Source of the DNA: Sulfitobacter sp. HNIBRBA3233
GTDB taxonomy: Bacteria; Pseudomonadota; Alphaproteobacteria; Rhodobacterales; Rhodobacteraceae
Assembly: GCF_040149665.1 (NCBI RefSeq)
Contig: NZ_JBEFLP010000001.1
Location: 1,054,001 to 1,118,000, forward strand
Reading direction: 5' to 3'
Length of the DNA: 64,000 bases
Of this stretch, positions 1 through 8,060 are shown piece after piece. The notes under the pieces are model-generated. The model worked only from the letters and a program-made list of their open reading frames with translations, was not told where the DNA came from and did not search any database. How positions within the stretch are numbered: position 1 is the first letter of the stretch; each line of letters starts with the position of its first letter. The translations under genes and the position numbers were made by a program.

Positions 1-361
1 GTATCCCGTCGGGTTTACACAGTGTCTGGCGCACCTCACTGCGCCCGGCATTGCCCCTCGGGGTCGGGATCCGGTCCCGCTCGATCTTGGTTCCGTGCTG
101 GCTACGACAGGTAGGGGTGTGTTGGGCACCCCTATGGCGTTTGCGCAGTATGCGCGAATTCGTATCTTTCCCACGCGTTTTGCGTGGTTCGCTACGGGAT
201 CGCGGGGTCTGTCACCGCTTTCACCCTCAAATCCTAGCACCGATCACCCCCTGAGAGAAGCACTCATCGCGACTGCAATCAAGAGTTGTTCCCACCCGCC
301 TGTGCCTTGTCCTCGCGCGGCGGATCGGCGATAGCTGATCGCGACCAAGCAGGAGCAACCC
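1..361. other. Non-coding stretch with short inverted repeats
   Basis: No protein-coding gene is supportable here. The stretch contains several perfect short inverted repeats: arms GGCGCA/TGCGCC at 28-33 and 40-45, AGGGGTG/CACCCCT at 113-119 and 127-133, and CCACGC/GCGTGG at 171-176 and 182-187. None is followed by a T-run, so they are not simple terminators. Minus-strand frames are stop-free toward the left edge, so a gene fragment running off the window cannot be excluded, but I recognise no product. The last bases before 362 include AGGAG, the ribosome site of xth. Confidence 0.4.
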
Positions 362-1144
362 ATGAAGATCGCCACCTTCAACATCAACGGGATCAAGGCC
401 CGGATCGAAGCCCTGCCCGCGTGGCTCGACACGGCAGAGCCAGACGTGGTGTTGCTGCAAGAGATCAAGTCAGTCGACGAGGGCTTTCCCGCCGAAATTT
501 TCGAGGAACGCGGCTATAACGTCGAAACCCACGGACAAAAATCGTTCAACGGGGTGGCGATCCTGTCGAAACTGCCGCTGGAGGATGTCTCTCGCGGGTT
601 GGCGGGGGACGAAGACGACGAACAGGCCCGCTATATCGAGGCGACGGTCGTCGGCGAACGCGATGCCGTGCGGCTGTGCGGCCTCTACCTGCCGAACGGC
701 AATCCCGTGCCGGGTCCGAAGTATGATTACAAACTGGCGTGGATGGATCGCCTGCGGGCCCGTGCCCAGGAGTTGCTGCTGGAAGAAACGCCGTTTCTGA
801 TGGCGGGCGACTACAACATCATTCCGCAGGCCGAAGATGCGGCCAAGCCCGACAGTTGGCGCGATGACGCGCTGTTCAGGCCCGAGTCGCGCGAAAAATG
901 GCGGCAGCTGGTCAATCTGGGGCTGACCGATGCCTTTCGCGCGCGCACCCAAGGGCCCGAACACTACAGCTTCTGGGACTATCAGGCCGGGGCGTGGAAC
1001 AAAAACAACGGCATCCGCATCGACCATTTCCTGCTCTGCCCCTATACCGCCGACCGGCTGCGCGATTGCCAGATCGACAAGCATGTGCGCGGTGGGGAAA
1101 AGCCCTCGGATCACGTGCCGGTCTGGGTGGATCTGGACCTGTAG
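362..1144 (+). CDS. xth: Exodeoxyribonuclease III (AP endonuclease)
   Basis: A 260-residue Mg-dependent exonuclease III / AP endonuclease of base-excision repair, cytoplasmic. The fold is a single endonuclease/exonuclease/phosphatase domain over the whole length. Visible active-site motifs are N7 and N9 in NFNING, E34 in LQEIK, D150 and N152 in AGDYNIIP, the RIDHFLL strand, and the catalytic His in PSDHVPVW near the C-terminus (H251). Length matches the family (about 260-268). The start is the ATG preceded by AGGAG about 7 bases upstream. It stands alone, convergent with the EamA gene, and is followed at once by a GC-rich hairpin with a short T-run. There are no abnormalities. Confidence 0.96.
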   Translation: MKIATFNINGIKARIEALPAWLDTAEPDVVLLQEIKSVDEGFPAEIFEERGYNVETHGQKSFNGVAILSKLPLEDVSRGLAGDEDDEQARYIEATVVGERDAVRLCGLYLPNGNPVPGPKYDYKLAWMDRLRARAQELLLEETPFLMAGDYNIIPQAEDAAKPDSWRDDALFRPESREKWRQLVNLGLTDAFRARTQGPEHYSFWDYQAGAWNKNNGIRIDHFLLCPYTADRLRDCQIDKHVRGGEKPSDHVPVWVDLDL

Positions 1145-1167
1145 CCGCAAGGCGGCCTGCGGCTTTT
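1144..1167 (+). terminator. Probable intrinsic terminator of xth
   Basis: GCCGCA and TGCGGC form a 6-bp stem around an 8-base loop, directly after the xth stop codon and followed by TTTT. The stem is short, so this is a modest terminator. Confidence 0.5.
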
Positions 1168-1370
1168 CACGGGGCCGCTTTGCGGGTCGCTGTCATGCGG
1201 TATTTGTCGGTGCAAAATTAGGGCACTGGCAAAGGCAACTCGCCCAAGGCTGATCCAGCGCCTGATGCCCCGCAAAGAGGCTCTCAAATGCTAACCCGTT
1301 GGCAAAGATGATTTCAGGTCCATCGGGCAAAAGGGGATCGGCGCGGGCGGCTGTGACATCTTCCGCGCCG
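1145..1370. other. Intergenic, convergent xth / EamA
   Basis: Apart from the hairpin at its left edge, no gene or regulatory motif is seen. Confidence 0.5.
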
Positions 1371-2264
1371 TCAACCCCTGGGCTGCCCACCGGATGTTTT
1401 GCCGCGGCGCTGTGGCAGCACTTCGAAAAGGGCCGCCATGACAACCATCGCGCCGCCGATCAGCTCAACAGGGGCAAGCTCTTCGCCCGCGAAAACAGCG
1501 GCGGACACCGCCGCGACAAGCACCTCGCTCATCAACAGGATGCCCACGCGCGCGGGATCCAGCTGCCGTGTCGCCCACATCAGCCCCGCCATCGCCGCCC
1601 CCCACCAGAGCGCGCCGGTACCGATGGCAACCACACCGCCCCAAAGCGACGGATCAGCGCCCCCCGCAAGGAAAGGCACCAAGGCGCAGGAGATCGCCGC
1701 GCCACCGCAGACGAAAACGAAGGCCGCCGGAAGCGGCGGCAGGTCACCGCGCAGCTTGATCCCTGTCGATCCGATGGCCCAGACGATCCCCGATATCAGG
1801 CCCAGCCATTCGCCCAACTGGCGCGGGATCGGCCAATCTCCGGATGCGCTCAGCATCACGGCCAGACCGGCAAGACCCAGAAGGATCGCCACAAGCCGCA
1901 AGGCCGGCGTCCGCCAGCCCAGCACGAAACGCGCGATCAGCGTGCTCCAGACCGGTGTCAGGAAAAACAGAAGGACGACGATCGCGACACGGCCATAGAT
2001 CAAGGCGATGGAATACAGCGCGAAACCCGCGCCACCCAGCGCGATGGCCAGTATCCCCAGACGGTCGGCCCGCGCAAAGGCCACGCGGTAGCGCAGCATG
2101 AAGGGCGCCAATGTCAGAACGCCCGCGCCCGTGATCGCGACAGTGCCCCACGCAACCTCGAACCCCGCCTGTTCCAGCAGGCGCACGGGCGCCCAGTAGA
2201 ACCCCCATATCACGCCGGTTACCAGCACGATCAGACTTGCCATGGTGGACCGCGAATGTGTCAT
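1371..2264 (-). CDS. DMT-superfamily permease (EamA family)
   Basis: A 297-residue inner-membrane protein with about ten hydrophobic segments arranged as two EamA repeats (roughly residues 8-140 and 150-285), the usual build of drug/metabolite-superfamily exporters. The first helix carries the family-typical GVIWGFYWAPVRLL start. The substrate cannot be deduced; relatives export amino acids, purines or other small metabolites. It lies 31 bases downstream of the HNH gene on the same strand and may be co-transcribed. An alternative start is the Met at residue 8, but the first ATG gives a normal cytoplasmic N-terminus. The C-terminus is Arg/Gly-rich. Confidence 0.85.
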   Translation of the reverse strand: MTHSRSTMASLIVLVTGVIWGFYWAPVRLLEQAGFEVAWGTVAITGAGVLTLAPFMLRYRVAFARADRLGILAIALGGAGFALYSIALIYGRVAIVVLLFFLTPVWSTLIARFVLGWRTPALRLVAILLGLAGLAVMLSASGDWPIPRQLGEWLGLISGIVWAIGSTGIKLRGDLPPLPAAFVFVCGGAAISCALVPFLAGGADPSLWGGVVAIGTGALWWGAAMAGLMWATRQLDPARVGILLMSEVLVAAVSAAVFAGEELAPVELIGGAMVVMAALFEVLPQRRGKTSGGQPRG

Positions 2265-2295
2265 GCGGCCGCGCTACAGGCCGCAGGACGCGGGA

Positions 2296-2880
2296 TCAAG
2301 CCTCCAGTTCGGCGTCCCAGTACAGAAAATCCATCCAGCTTTCGTGGAGGTGGTTCGGCGGAAATTTCCGGCCGAGATTGCGCAATTCCTCGGCACCGGG
2401 CGGACGCGGCGGACGGCGCAGGGAAAACCCGACCTGCCGCAGCGATTTCGAACCTTTCTTGAGGTTGCACGGGCTGCACGCGGCCACAACGTTCTGCCAG
2501 CTTGTCACGCCCCCAGACGCCCGCGGGATCACGTGATCGAAGGTCAGATCCCCGCGTGCCCCGCAGTACTGGCAGCGGAACTGGTCCCTCAGAAATAAAT
2601 TAAAGCGCGTGAAGGCCACGCGCTTTTGGGGTTTTACGTAATCTTTCAGCACCACGACCGAGGGGATCCTCAGCGTGGTGGTGGGACTGTGTACACAGTC
2701 TTCGTATTCCGCCACGATATCGACCCGGTCGAGGTATTTGGCTTTTACCGCTTCCTGCCAGGACCACAGCGACAGCGGGTAATAGCTGAGCGGACGATAG
2801 TCCGCGTTGAGCACCAGCGCCGGACGGTGCTTCAGCCCGGCGGGTTGTCTTACGAATTCGGTCCTGAAATCTCCGTCCAT
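2296..2880 (-). CDS. HNH endonuclease family protein
   Basis: A 194-residue protein with a C-terminal HNH nuclease module. C103/C106 (CQYC) and C135/C138 (CSPC) form the zinc-binding pairs, and D115-H116 (FDHVIPR), N130 and N139 supply the HNH catalytic triad on the beta-beta-alpha-metal fold. The N-terminal ~90 residues, with LNADYRPLSYYPLSLWSW and the QKRVAFTRFNLFLRD lead-in, are typical of the conserved chromosomal HNH proteins of alphaproteobacteria rather than of restriction systems or homing endonucleases. The biological role of that group is not settled. A good sigma70-like promoter lies just upstream. Confidence 0.85.
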   Translation of the reverse strand: MDGDFRTEFVRQPAGLKHRPALVLNADYRPLSYYPLSLWSWQEAVKAKYLDRVDIVAEYEDCVHSPTTTLRIPSVVVLKDYVKPQKRVAFTRFNLFLRDQFRCQYCGARGDLTFDHVIPRASGGVTSWQNVVAACSPCNLKKGSKSLRQVGFSLRRPPRPPGAEELRNLGRKFPPNHLHESWMDFLYWDAELEA

Positions 2881-2911
2881 TCTGCCACAGCCCCCTTGTG
2901 GTTCTGACCTG

Positions 2912-2939
2912 ACTATATCTCGTGGTTTGAAGCTGGCAA
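2912..2939 (-). promoter_or_regulatory. Sigma70-like promoter of the HNH gene
   Basis: Read on the minus strand: TTGCCA (-35, 2939-2934), a 16-bp spacer, and TATAGT (-10, 2917-2912). Each hexamer matches consensus at 5 of 6 positions. The -10 lies 31 bases upstream of the ATG. Confidence 0.55.
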
Positions 2940-3044
2940 GCCTCTCTATTGCACAAGATGTCGCAGACCGGATAGGGCCTGTTCATTGCGTAATTATGAC
3001 GCAAAGATCGCGGGCCCTCCTCTGGTCCGCTGCGGGGGGATGGG

Positions 3045-3710
3045 TCAGAAACTCAGCTTGTCGCGCATGAAGGCCAGCGCCACCGACAGCCCGTCGGGTG
3101 CAATGCCGTGCGCGGTGCCTTTCATGACATGGGCATAGACTTCGGTCCAACCGGCCTCTTGCAGGGCCTCGGCGGCCTGCGGCAGCGACTGCGGGGGAAC
3201 CACGTCGTCCTGATCGCCATGCACCAGCAACACCGGCGGGCGCGACACGACCTCGTCCTTCAGCGTCTCGGGGTTCAGCAGCCGGCCAGAAAATGCAACG
3301 ATTCCCGCGATTTCATCCTCGCGGCGGGGCGCCACATGCAGCGACATCATCGTCCCTTGCGAAAAGCCGAAAAGCACAACCTGCTCGGGCAGCACATCCT
3401 CGTCCACCATCAGCGCATCGAGATAGGCGTTGAGGTCGGAGACCGCCATCGCCATCCCGCGCGCGGCCTCTTCCTCGGAAGAGCCGTCGATCCATGGGAT
3501 CGGGAACCACTGGAAGCCGTTCGGCATACCCGCAACCGTTTCGGGCGCATCGGGGGCCACGAACAGCGTATCGGGCAGATGTTCGCCCAGAGGATCGGCC
3601 AGCCCCAGCAGATCGGCGCCATTCGCACCGTAGCCGTGAAGGAACACTACGACCGACCGCGTTGTGCCGCTGACCGGCTCGCGGCGCTCTGAATGGAGTA
3701 CCCGTGTCAT
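3045..3710 (-). CDS. Alpha/beta hydrolase (phospholipase/carboxylesterase family)
   Basis: A 221-residue esterase of the phospholipase/carboxylesterase (acyl-protein-thioesterase-like) family. The oxyanion motif LHGYGANGADL is near the N-terminus. The nucleophile elbow is GFSQG, the acidic residue sits in HGDQDDVVP, and the catalytic His is in GTAHGI. There is no signal peptide, so it should be cytoplasmic. The start chosen is the ATG at 3710 because it overlaps the alkA stop as ATGA, implying translational coupling. Upstream in-frame Met codons lie inside alkA and would add an atypical 23-residue extension. It is the last gene of a cobK-alkA-esterase operon. The natural substrate is unknown. 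Confidence 0.88.
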   Translation of the reverse strand: MTRVLHSERREPVSGTTRSVVVFLHGYGANGADLLGLADPLGEHLPDTLFVAPDAPETVAGMPNGFQWFPIPWIDGSSEEEAARGMAMAVSDLNAYLDALMVDEDVLPEQVVLFGFSQGTMMSLHVAPRREDEIAGIVAFSGRLLNPETLKDEVVSRPPVLLVHGDQDDVVPPQSLPQAAEALQEAGWTEVYAHVMKGTAHGIAPDGLSVALAFMRDKLSF

Positions 3711-4333
3711 GTGATCCCTTCCCGTGATTTTCTCACACGGTAGTAGGTGAAGAGAAGCCGTGCCGCAACCGCCCGCCACGGCGACCAGTCCTCGGCCAGC
3801 GCGGCCAGAGCCTTCGGTGCGGGCCGTTCGGGCAGGTCGAACAGGAGCCGCGCCGCCTCCTGCAATGCCAGATCACCGGGCGCAAAGACGTCCCTACGCC
3901 CGAGATTGAACATCAGGTAGACCTGCGCGGTCCAGATCCCGATGCCCGGCACCGCCGTCAGCCGCGCGATCACTTCGGCGTCCGTGGCGCTGCGCAGGGC
4001 GTCGAAATCCACATCCGCATCGGCCAGCGCGCGGGCATAGCGCACCTTGGGGCGGCTCAGGCCCACGCCGCGCAGCTCGTCGTCGCTGGCGCGGCGGATC
4101 GCGTCGGGGGTGGTCAGGCCCGCCTGCCCGACCCGCCCCCAGATTGCCCGCGCCGATGCGACCGATACCTGCTGGCTGACGATCTTGCCCAGCAAGGCGG
4201 AAAAGCCGTCGGGCTCCAGCCGCAGGGGCAGCGGGCCGGTCTCGTCCAGCGCCTGTGCCAGCCGTGGATCGCGGGCCGCCAGCCACGCGGCCCCTTCGGC
4301 GACATCAGCGTCGCAGGTGATCCGCCCGCTCAT
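3707..4333 (-). CDS. alkA: DNA-3-methyladenine glycosylase II (AlkA-like)
   Basis: A 208-residue HhH-GPD DNA glycosylase that excises alkylated bases in base-excision repair. The helix-hairpin-helix is LTAVPGIGIWTAQ (about residues 125-137), followed by the catalytic Asp D154 in the APGDLALQ motif. It lacks the extra N-terminal AlkA domain and the iron-sulfur Cys cluster of endonuclease III/MutY, so it belongs to the short alkylbase-glycosylase group. The start at 4333 overlaps the cobK stop as ATGA; a longer in-frame extension upstream is low-complexity and lies inside cobK. Its 3' end overlaps the esterase start by 4 bp. Confidence 0.9.
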   Translation of the reverse strand: MSGRITCDADVAEGAAWLAARDPRLAQALDETGPLPLRLEPDGFSALLGKIVSQQVSVASARAIWGRVGQAGLTTPDAIRRASDDELRGVGLSRPKVRYARALADADVDFDALRSATDAEVIARLTAVPGIGIWTAQVYLMFNLGRRDVFAPGDLALQEAARLLFDLPERPAPKALAALAEDWSPWRAVAARLLFTYYRVRKSREGIT

Positions 4334-5070
4334 AGTGCATCCACCCAGGCCAGCGCCGCATCGACATCCGCGACCGATGTGATGCCTTGCGGCAGTGCGG
4401 GCCGGTCGACGAGAATCGTTTGCAGCCCCAGTGCGGCCGCCGCGTCGACCTTGGGGCGGCTCGCCCGACCGCCGAGGTTGCGGCACACCAGCGTATCGAT
4501 CCGCAAATCCCGAAACAGCGCGATTTCATCCGCTTGCGAGAATGGCGGATCGCCGAAAACGAGATCCACAAAGTCGAAGGGCGCGGGGCGGTCGTGACGC
4601 CGGGTTTGTCGCAACAGCAATCGCGCGCCGGGAAAGGGCCGGAAGTCTTCCATGCTGTTCCAGCCGGTCGCGGCAAAGACGCGCGCACCGGGTGCGATAC
4701 GCGCCCGCGCGGCGGAGACGGATGCCGCAGCCTCGCAAGCGCCCCCGGTGACCTCCCAAGGGAGGCGTTCGAGCCGCAGATAGGGCACCGAAAGGGCAGC
4801 CGATAAGGCCGCCGCCTGCGCGGTCTGCGTCCGGTCGAACATATGGCTGGCATCCAGAATCGCCCCGATGCGCCGGTCCTTGACGAAGCGCGCCATGTCA
4901 TCGGCATCCCCGAAACGCCTGAGCAGCGGCGATTGCGGCAGCGTGGCCCTGCCCCGCGGCGGTTCGGGCATGACGATCACCAGCGGCAAGCCCCGCGCGG
5001 CAAGCGCCTCGGCCAGTTGCCGCGCCTCGAAGCTGCCCGCGAGCAGCAGTATCTTGCCTGCTTCTGTCAT
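4330..5070 (-). CDS. cobK: Precorrin-6A / cobalt-precorrin-6A reductase
   Basis: A 246-residue NAD(P)H-dependent reductase of corrin ring synthesis in cobalamin biosynthesis. The glycine-rich N-terminus (ILLLAGSFEARQLAEAL) matches the CbiJ/CobK nucleotide-binding strand. DASHMFD (residues 73-79) stands in place of the usual DATHPF motif, and the C-terminal LVCRNLGGRAS...K segment is the family signature. The start is placed at the MTEAGK Met, where family members begin; the frame extends 12 codons further to 5106. It heads an operon with alkA and the esterase, each joined by an ATGA overlap. No other cob genes are in the window. Confidence 0.87.
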   Translation of the reverse strand: MTEAGKILLLAGSFEARQLAEALAARGLPLVIVMPEPPRGRATLPQSPLLRRFGDADDMARFVKDRRIGAILDASHMFDRTQTAQAAALSAALSVPYLRLERLPWEVTGGACEAAASVSAARARIAPGARVFAATGWNSMEDFRPFPGARLLLRQTRRHDRPAPFDFVDLVFGDPPFSQADEIALFRDLRIDTLVCRNLGGRASRPKVDAAAALGLQTILVDRPALPQGITSVADVDAALAWVDAL

Positions 5071-5174
5071 GGCACGGACAATCGCCCGCGCGCGGCGATA
5101 GCGCAAGCGGGGGGTTGCCGGGCCTGCGGCACGGCGCTAGCGATACCGGGAGCACATGGGTAAGGATGAGTGAC

Positions 5175-6449
5175 ATGATTGACGATGGCCGCGCGAAACG
5201 CAATGTCGTGGTGCTGGTTCTGGCGCAGGCCATCCTAGGCTCACAGATGCCGATGATCTTTCTCGTGGGCGGGCTGGCCGGACAATCGCTGGCCAGCAAC
5301 GTCTGTTTTGCGACGCTCCCGATCTCGATGATCGTGCTGGGGTCGATGCTGTCGGCCACGCCGGTGTCGGCGATCATGCAGCGGTTCGGCCGCCGGGCCG
5401 GGTTCTTTCTGGGGGCAGCGGGCGGCGCCACCGGCGCGCTGGTGGCGGCCTACGGGCTCTATAACGCGTCCTTTCCCATATTCCTCGCCGGATCGTTCCT
5501 GACCGGTATCTATATGTCCGCGCAGGGTTTCTACCGCTTTGCCGCAGCAGATACCGCTTCGGACGAATACCGCGCCAAGGCGATTTCCTACGTCATGGCA
5601 GGCGGCCTTGCCTCCGCGATCATCGGTCCGCAGCTCGCTTCGGCCACATCGCTGAGCCTGTCGGCGGTGCCCTTCGTGGGCACCTATATCGCGGTGGCGG
5701 TGCTCAACGTGCTGGGCTCTATGCTGTTCTTGTTCATCGACATCCCCAAGCCGCCGGTGCCCTCGGTGGACGGACCGAAGGGCCGCAGCCGTCTTGAGCT
5801 GTTGCGCACGCCGCGCATCGCCGTGGCGGTGATCTGCGCCATGGTATCCTACGCGCTGATGAACCTTGTGATGACATCGACGCCGCTGGCCGTCGTGGGC
5901 TGCGGGATCGCCGGTGACACCAGCGTGCCCCCGTTTCTGGCCGATATGTTTTCGGGTGCCGAGACATCGGCCCTGTTCAAGATCATCGCGGGCTTCGTGG
6001 TCACCGGGCATGTGCTGGCGATGTTCGCGCCGTCCTTCTTTACCGGCCACCTCATCAACCGCTTCGGCGTCGAGCGCATCGTCGGCACGGGGATCATGAT
6101 CCTCGGCGCTGCTGGGATTGTCGCCCTGCAGGGCGTCGCGCTGGGAAATTTCTTTGTCGCCCTCGTGCTGCTCGGCATCGGATGGAACTTCGGCTTTATC
6201 GGGGCCACGACGATGCTGGCGGGCGCCCATGCCCCGCACGAGAGGGGCCGGATGCAAGGTCTGAACGATCTGCTGGTCTTCGGCGGCGTGACCTTCGCCT
6301 CGCTCGCGTCGGGCGGGTTGATGAACTGCTCGGGCGGCTCGGCTGTCGAAGGATGGGCCGCGGTCAACTGGGCGATGGTGCCCTTCCTGCTGCTGGCGGG
6401 CGGATCGCTGGTCTGGCTTGCCCTGCGCGAGCGGCGCGTGACGGCCTGA
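5175..6449 (+). CDS. MFS transporter
   Basis: A 424-residue polytopic inner-membrane protein with about 12 hydrophobic segments and a charged central loop (FIDIPKPPVP...GPKGRSRLELLRTP, around residue 200), the 6+6 arrangement of the major facilitator superfamily. It has the MFS-like QRFGRRAGF turn between the early helices and NRFGVERIVG at the equivalent site of the second half. The substrate cannot be inferred. The start at 5175 has AAGGA about 9 bases upstream; an in-frame ATG at 5166 overlaps that site and is less likely. It diverges from cobK and ends exactly where the facing synthase-like gene ends (TGATCA shared by the two stops). Confidence 0.88.
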   Translation: MIDDGRAKRNVVVLVLAQAILGSQMPMIFLVGGLAGQSLASNVCFATLPISMIVLGSMLSATPVSAIMQRFGRRAGFFLGAAGGATGALVAAYGLYNASFPIFLAGSFLTGIYMSAQGFYRFAAADTASDEYRAKAISYVMAGGLASAIIGPQLASATSLSLSAVPFVGTYIAVAVLNVLGSMLFLFIDIPKPPVPSVDGPKGRSRLELLRTPRIAVAVICAMVSYALMNLVMTSTPLAVVGCGIAGDTSVPPFLADMFSGAETSALFKIIAGFVVTGHVLAMFAPSFFTGHLINRFGVERIVGTGIMILGAAGIVALQGVALGNFFVALVLLGIGWNFGFIGATTMLAGAHAPHERGRMQGLNDLLVFGGVTFASLASGGLMNCSGGSAVEGWAAVNWAMVPFLLLAGGSLVWLALRERRVTA

Positions 6450-7211
6450 TCACCAGCGCCCCAGCGCGGCCCGCAGCGTAAGGCCCAGTCCCGCCTCGGG
6501 CAATGTGCCCTCGGCCACGTGCTCCGGCGCGCGGTCCGCCGCCCGAAGCGCCGGTTCCGACGCGGTCGCGGGCCACAGAGCGGGAACCGCGCCGCGCGGG
6601 ATACCGCCCGCGCGCCGCGCGGATGCCAACGCATCAAGACCGCGCCGCGCCAGTGCCGCAACACCGCTTCGTGTTCCGTCGACCAGCGGCACACGCCCCT
6701 GCCGCTCAAGCTCGGGCACCGCGCGCAGGAACCCCGCGACCCCGCTGGCGTATCCTGCCCCGGCCACCGCGCTGCTGTCGGGGGCACCCAGCAATTCGGC
6801 GGCGACTTCCATCAATGTGGCGGCGGTCTGGGTCAGATAGCGGTCCAGATCCTGCGCATCCTCGAAAGGGTCGCGGTAGATATCCCAGCGACGCGCGGCG
6901 ACCAGCGTATCGAGCCGGTTCGCCTGCGCGGGCTGCAACAGCGCCGCAAGCGGCGTCGCAACCTCGTGGCGCCGCACCGGACCGCCGCCGGCGATTTCCT
7001 CCAGCACGTCGCGCCACCATTGCAGGCGCATTTCCGCGATCATCGCCTCCTGCGTCACCCATGGCGCGCGCGACACCTCGACATTGAAGGCATAGAGCAC
7101 GAAGAGCGCCTCGCGCGCGGCCATTGGCGCCATCATCGCGGTGCGGAAACGGGCCGGATCGCCGCGCTCCACCAGTGCCGCACAGGCTGCGATATCGCTG
7201 GTACCGCTCAC
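6450..7211 (-). CDS. Squalene/phytoene synthase-family protein with degenerate active site
   Basis: A 253-residue all-helical protein of the squalene/phytoene synthase family. The REALFVLYAFNVEVSR and MRLQWWRDVLEEI blocks align with the family core. The aspartate-rich metal-binding motifs of true synthases are not intact: the first site reads YAFNVEVSR and the second FEDAQDLDRY. This pattern resembles the family branch related to the mitochondrial complex I assembly factor NDUFAF6, which is not thought to make squalene, so I would not annotate an isoprenoid reaction. It is translationally coupled to the upstream methyltransferase (ATGA overlap). Confidence 0.82.
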   Translation of the reverse strand: MSGTSDIAACAALVERGDPARFRTAMMAPMAAREALFVLYAFNVEVSRAPWVTQEAMIAEMRLQWWRDVLEEIAGGGPVRRHEVATPLAALLQPAQANRLDTLVAARRWDIYRDPFEDAQDLDRYLTQTAATLMEVAAELLGAPDSSAVAGAGYASGVAGFLRAVPELERQGRVPLVDGTRSGVAALARRGLDALASARRAGGIPRGAVPALWPATASEPALRAADRAPEHVAEGTLPEAGLGLTLRAALGRW

Positions 7212-7939
7212 GCGGGGCGTACCACGCTCAGCAGGTAACCGAATTCGTCACGGTGCGCGCGCCAGCAGGCCGCTTCCTCCTCGGCCTCGTCCAGTACCTT
7301 GGCCAGTGCGTCGTCTTTCGCGGCCGCATCGCGCAGCGCGGCGATCCGCGCATCGAGCGGGCCGAAATACCCCTCCCATGCGGCATCGGACAGCCAGCGC
7401 TGGTCCACGACCTCGTAGCCCGCTGCCGCGACATGCGCGTTGATGCCCGCGCGGTCGGTCATCGCGGCGTAGCCGTCCCAAACCGCCCGGGCGCGATCCG
7501 ATCGCGTATCGCCCTTCCAGCAGACTTCGGAGAAGGCAACCACGCCCTGCGGCTTCAGCGCCGCGCGCCAGTTGCGCAAGGCCGTCTCGATACCGATGAA
7601 ATAGACCGCCCCCGCACACCAGATCATGTCATGGCGGTTCTTGATGACGGTCATGTCCGCGCGCAGGGTGGTCACCCGCGGATCATCCGCCCAGCGCGCC
7701 CGCGCCGCGTCGACGAAATGCGGCGTCAGGTCCAGTGCGGTCACATGGCCCTCTGGGGCGGCCTGCAACAGCGCGGCCACATCGCCGCCGGGACCGCAGG
7801 CAGCATCGGCGATCTGCGCGTCGGCGGGCAGCTCTGCCACCTTGGCCGCCCATGCCACGTCCGAAGGCTCCCCCGGTCCTTCGCGGGGCAGGTCGCGGTG
7901 CAGGGTGAAAAACGCGGTCTGTCGCGGATCGTCGGTCAT
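7208..7939 (-). CDS. Class I SAM-dependent methyltransferase
   Basis: A 243-residue Rossmann-fold methyltransferase. The SAM-binding motif I is IADAACGPGGD (about residues 43-53), followed by an acidic strand end in VTALDLTPHFVDAAR and motif IV-like IWCAGAVYFIG. The last third (DALAKVLDEAEEEAACWRAH) is helical. The substrate is unknown; the fold is shared by small-molecule and quinone methyltransferases. It overlaps the degenerate squalene-synthase-like gene by ATGA, so the two probably form an operon, possibly tied to quinone or respiratory assembly functions (inference). It lies 121 bases downstream of cimA on the same strand. Confidence 0.85.
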   Translation of the reverse strand: MTDDPRQTAFFTLHRDLPREGPGEPSDVAWAAKVAELPADAQIADAACGPGGDVAALLQAAPEGHVTALDLTPHFVDAARARWADDPRVTTLRADMTVIKNRHDMIWCAGAVYFIGIETALRNWRAALKPQGVVAFSEVCWKGDTRSDRARAVWDGYAAMTDRAGINAHVAAAGYEVVDQRWLSDAAWEGYFGPLDARIAALRDAAAKDDALAKVLDEAEEEAACWRAHRDEFGYLLSVVRPA

Positions 7940-8060
7940 TCAATCGCCTTTCAAAGGGGGCGGCACGGCCTGCCCGGCCGTCCTGTCGCATTGGTCGCGG
8001 AACGTAGGGCCGCCGGGCGCGGTTGCCAGCCGCACGCAGGGGCACCAACGTCTCGTCGCG

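Noticed and set aside
1-243. Minus-strand frames open to the left edge
   Set aside because: Only about 60-80 codons are visible, with no start with a ribosome site and no known motif. It could be a gene fragment, but I cannot support it.
6450-7211. A functional squalene or phytoene synthase
   Set aside because: The aspartate-rich catalytic motifs are not intact, and no carotenoid or hopanoid genes are nearby.
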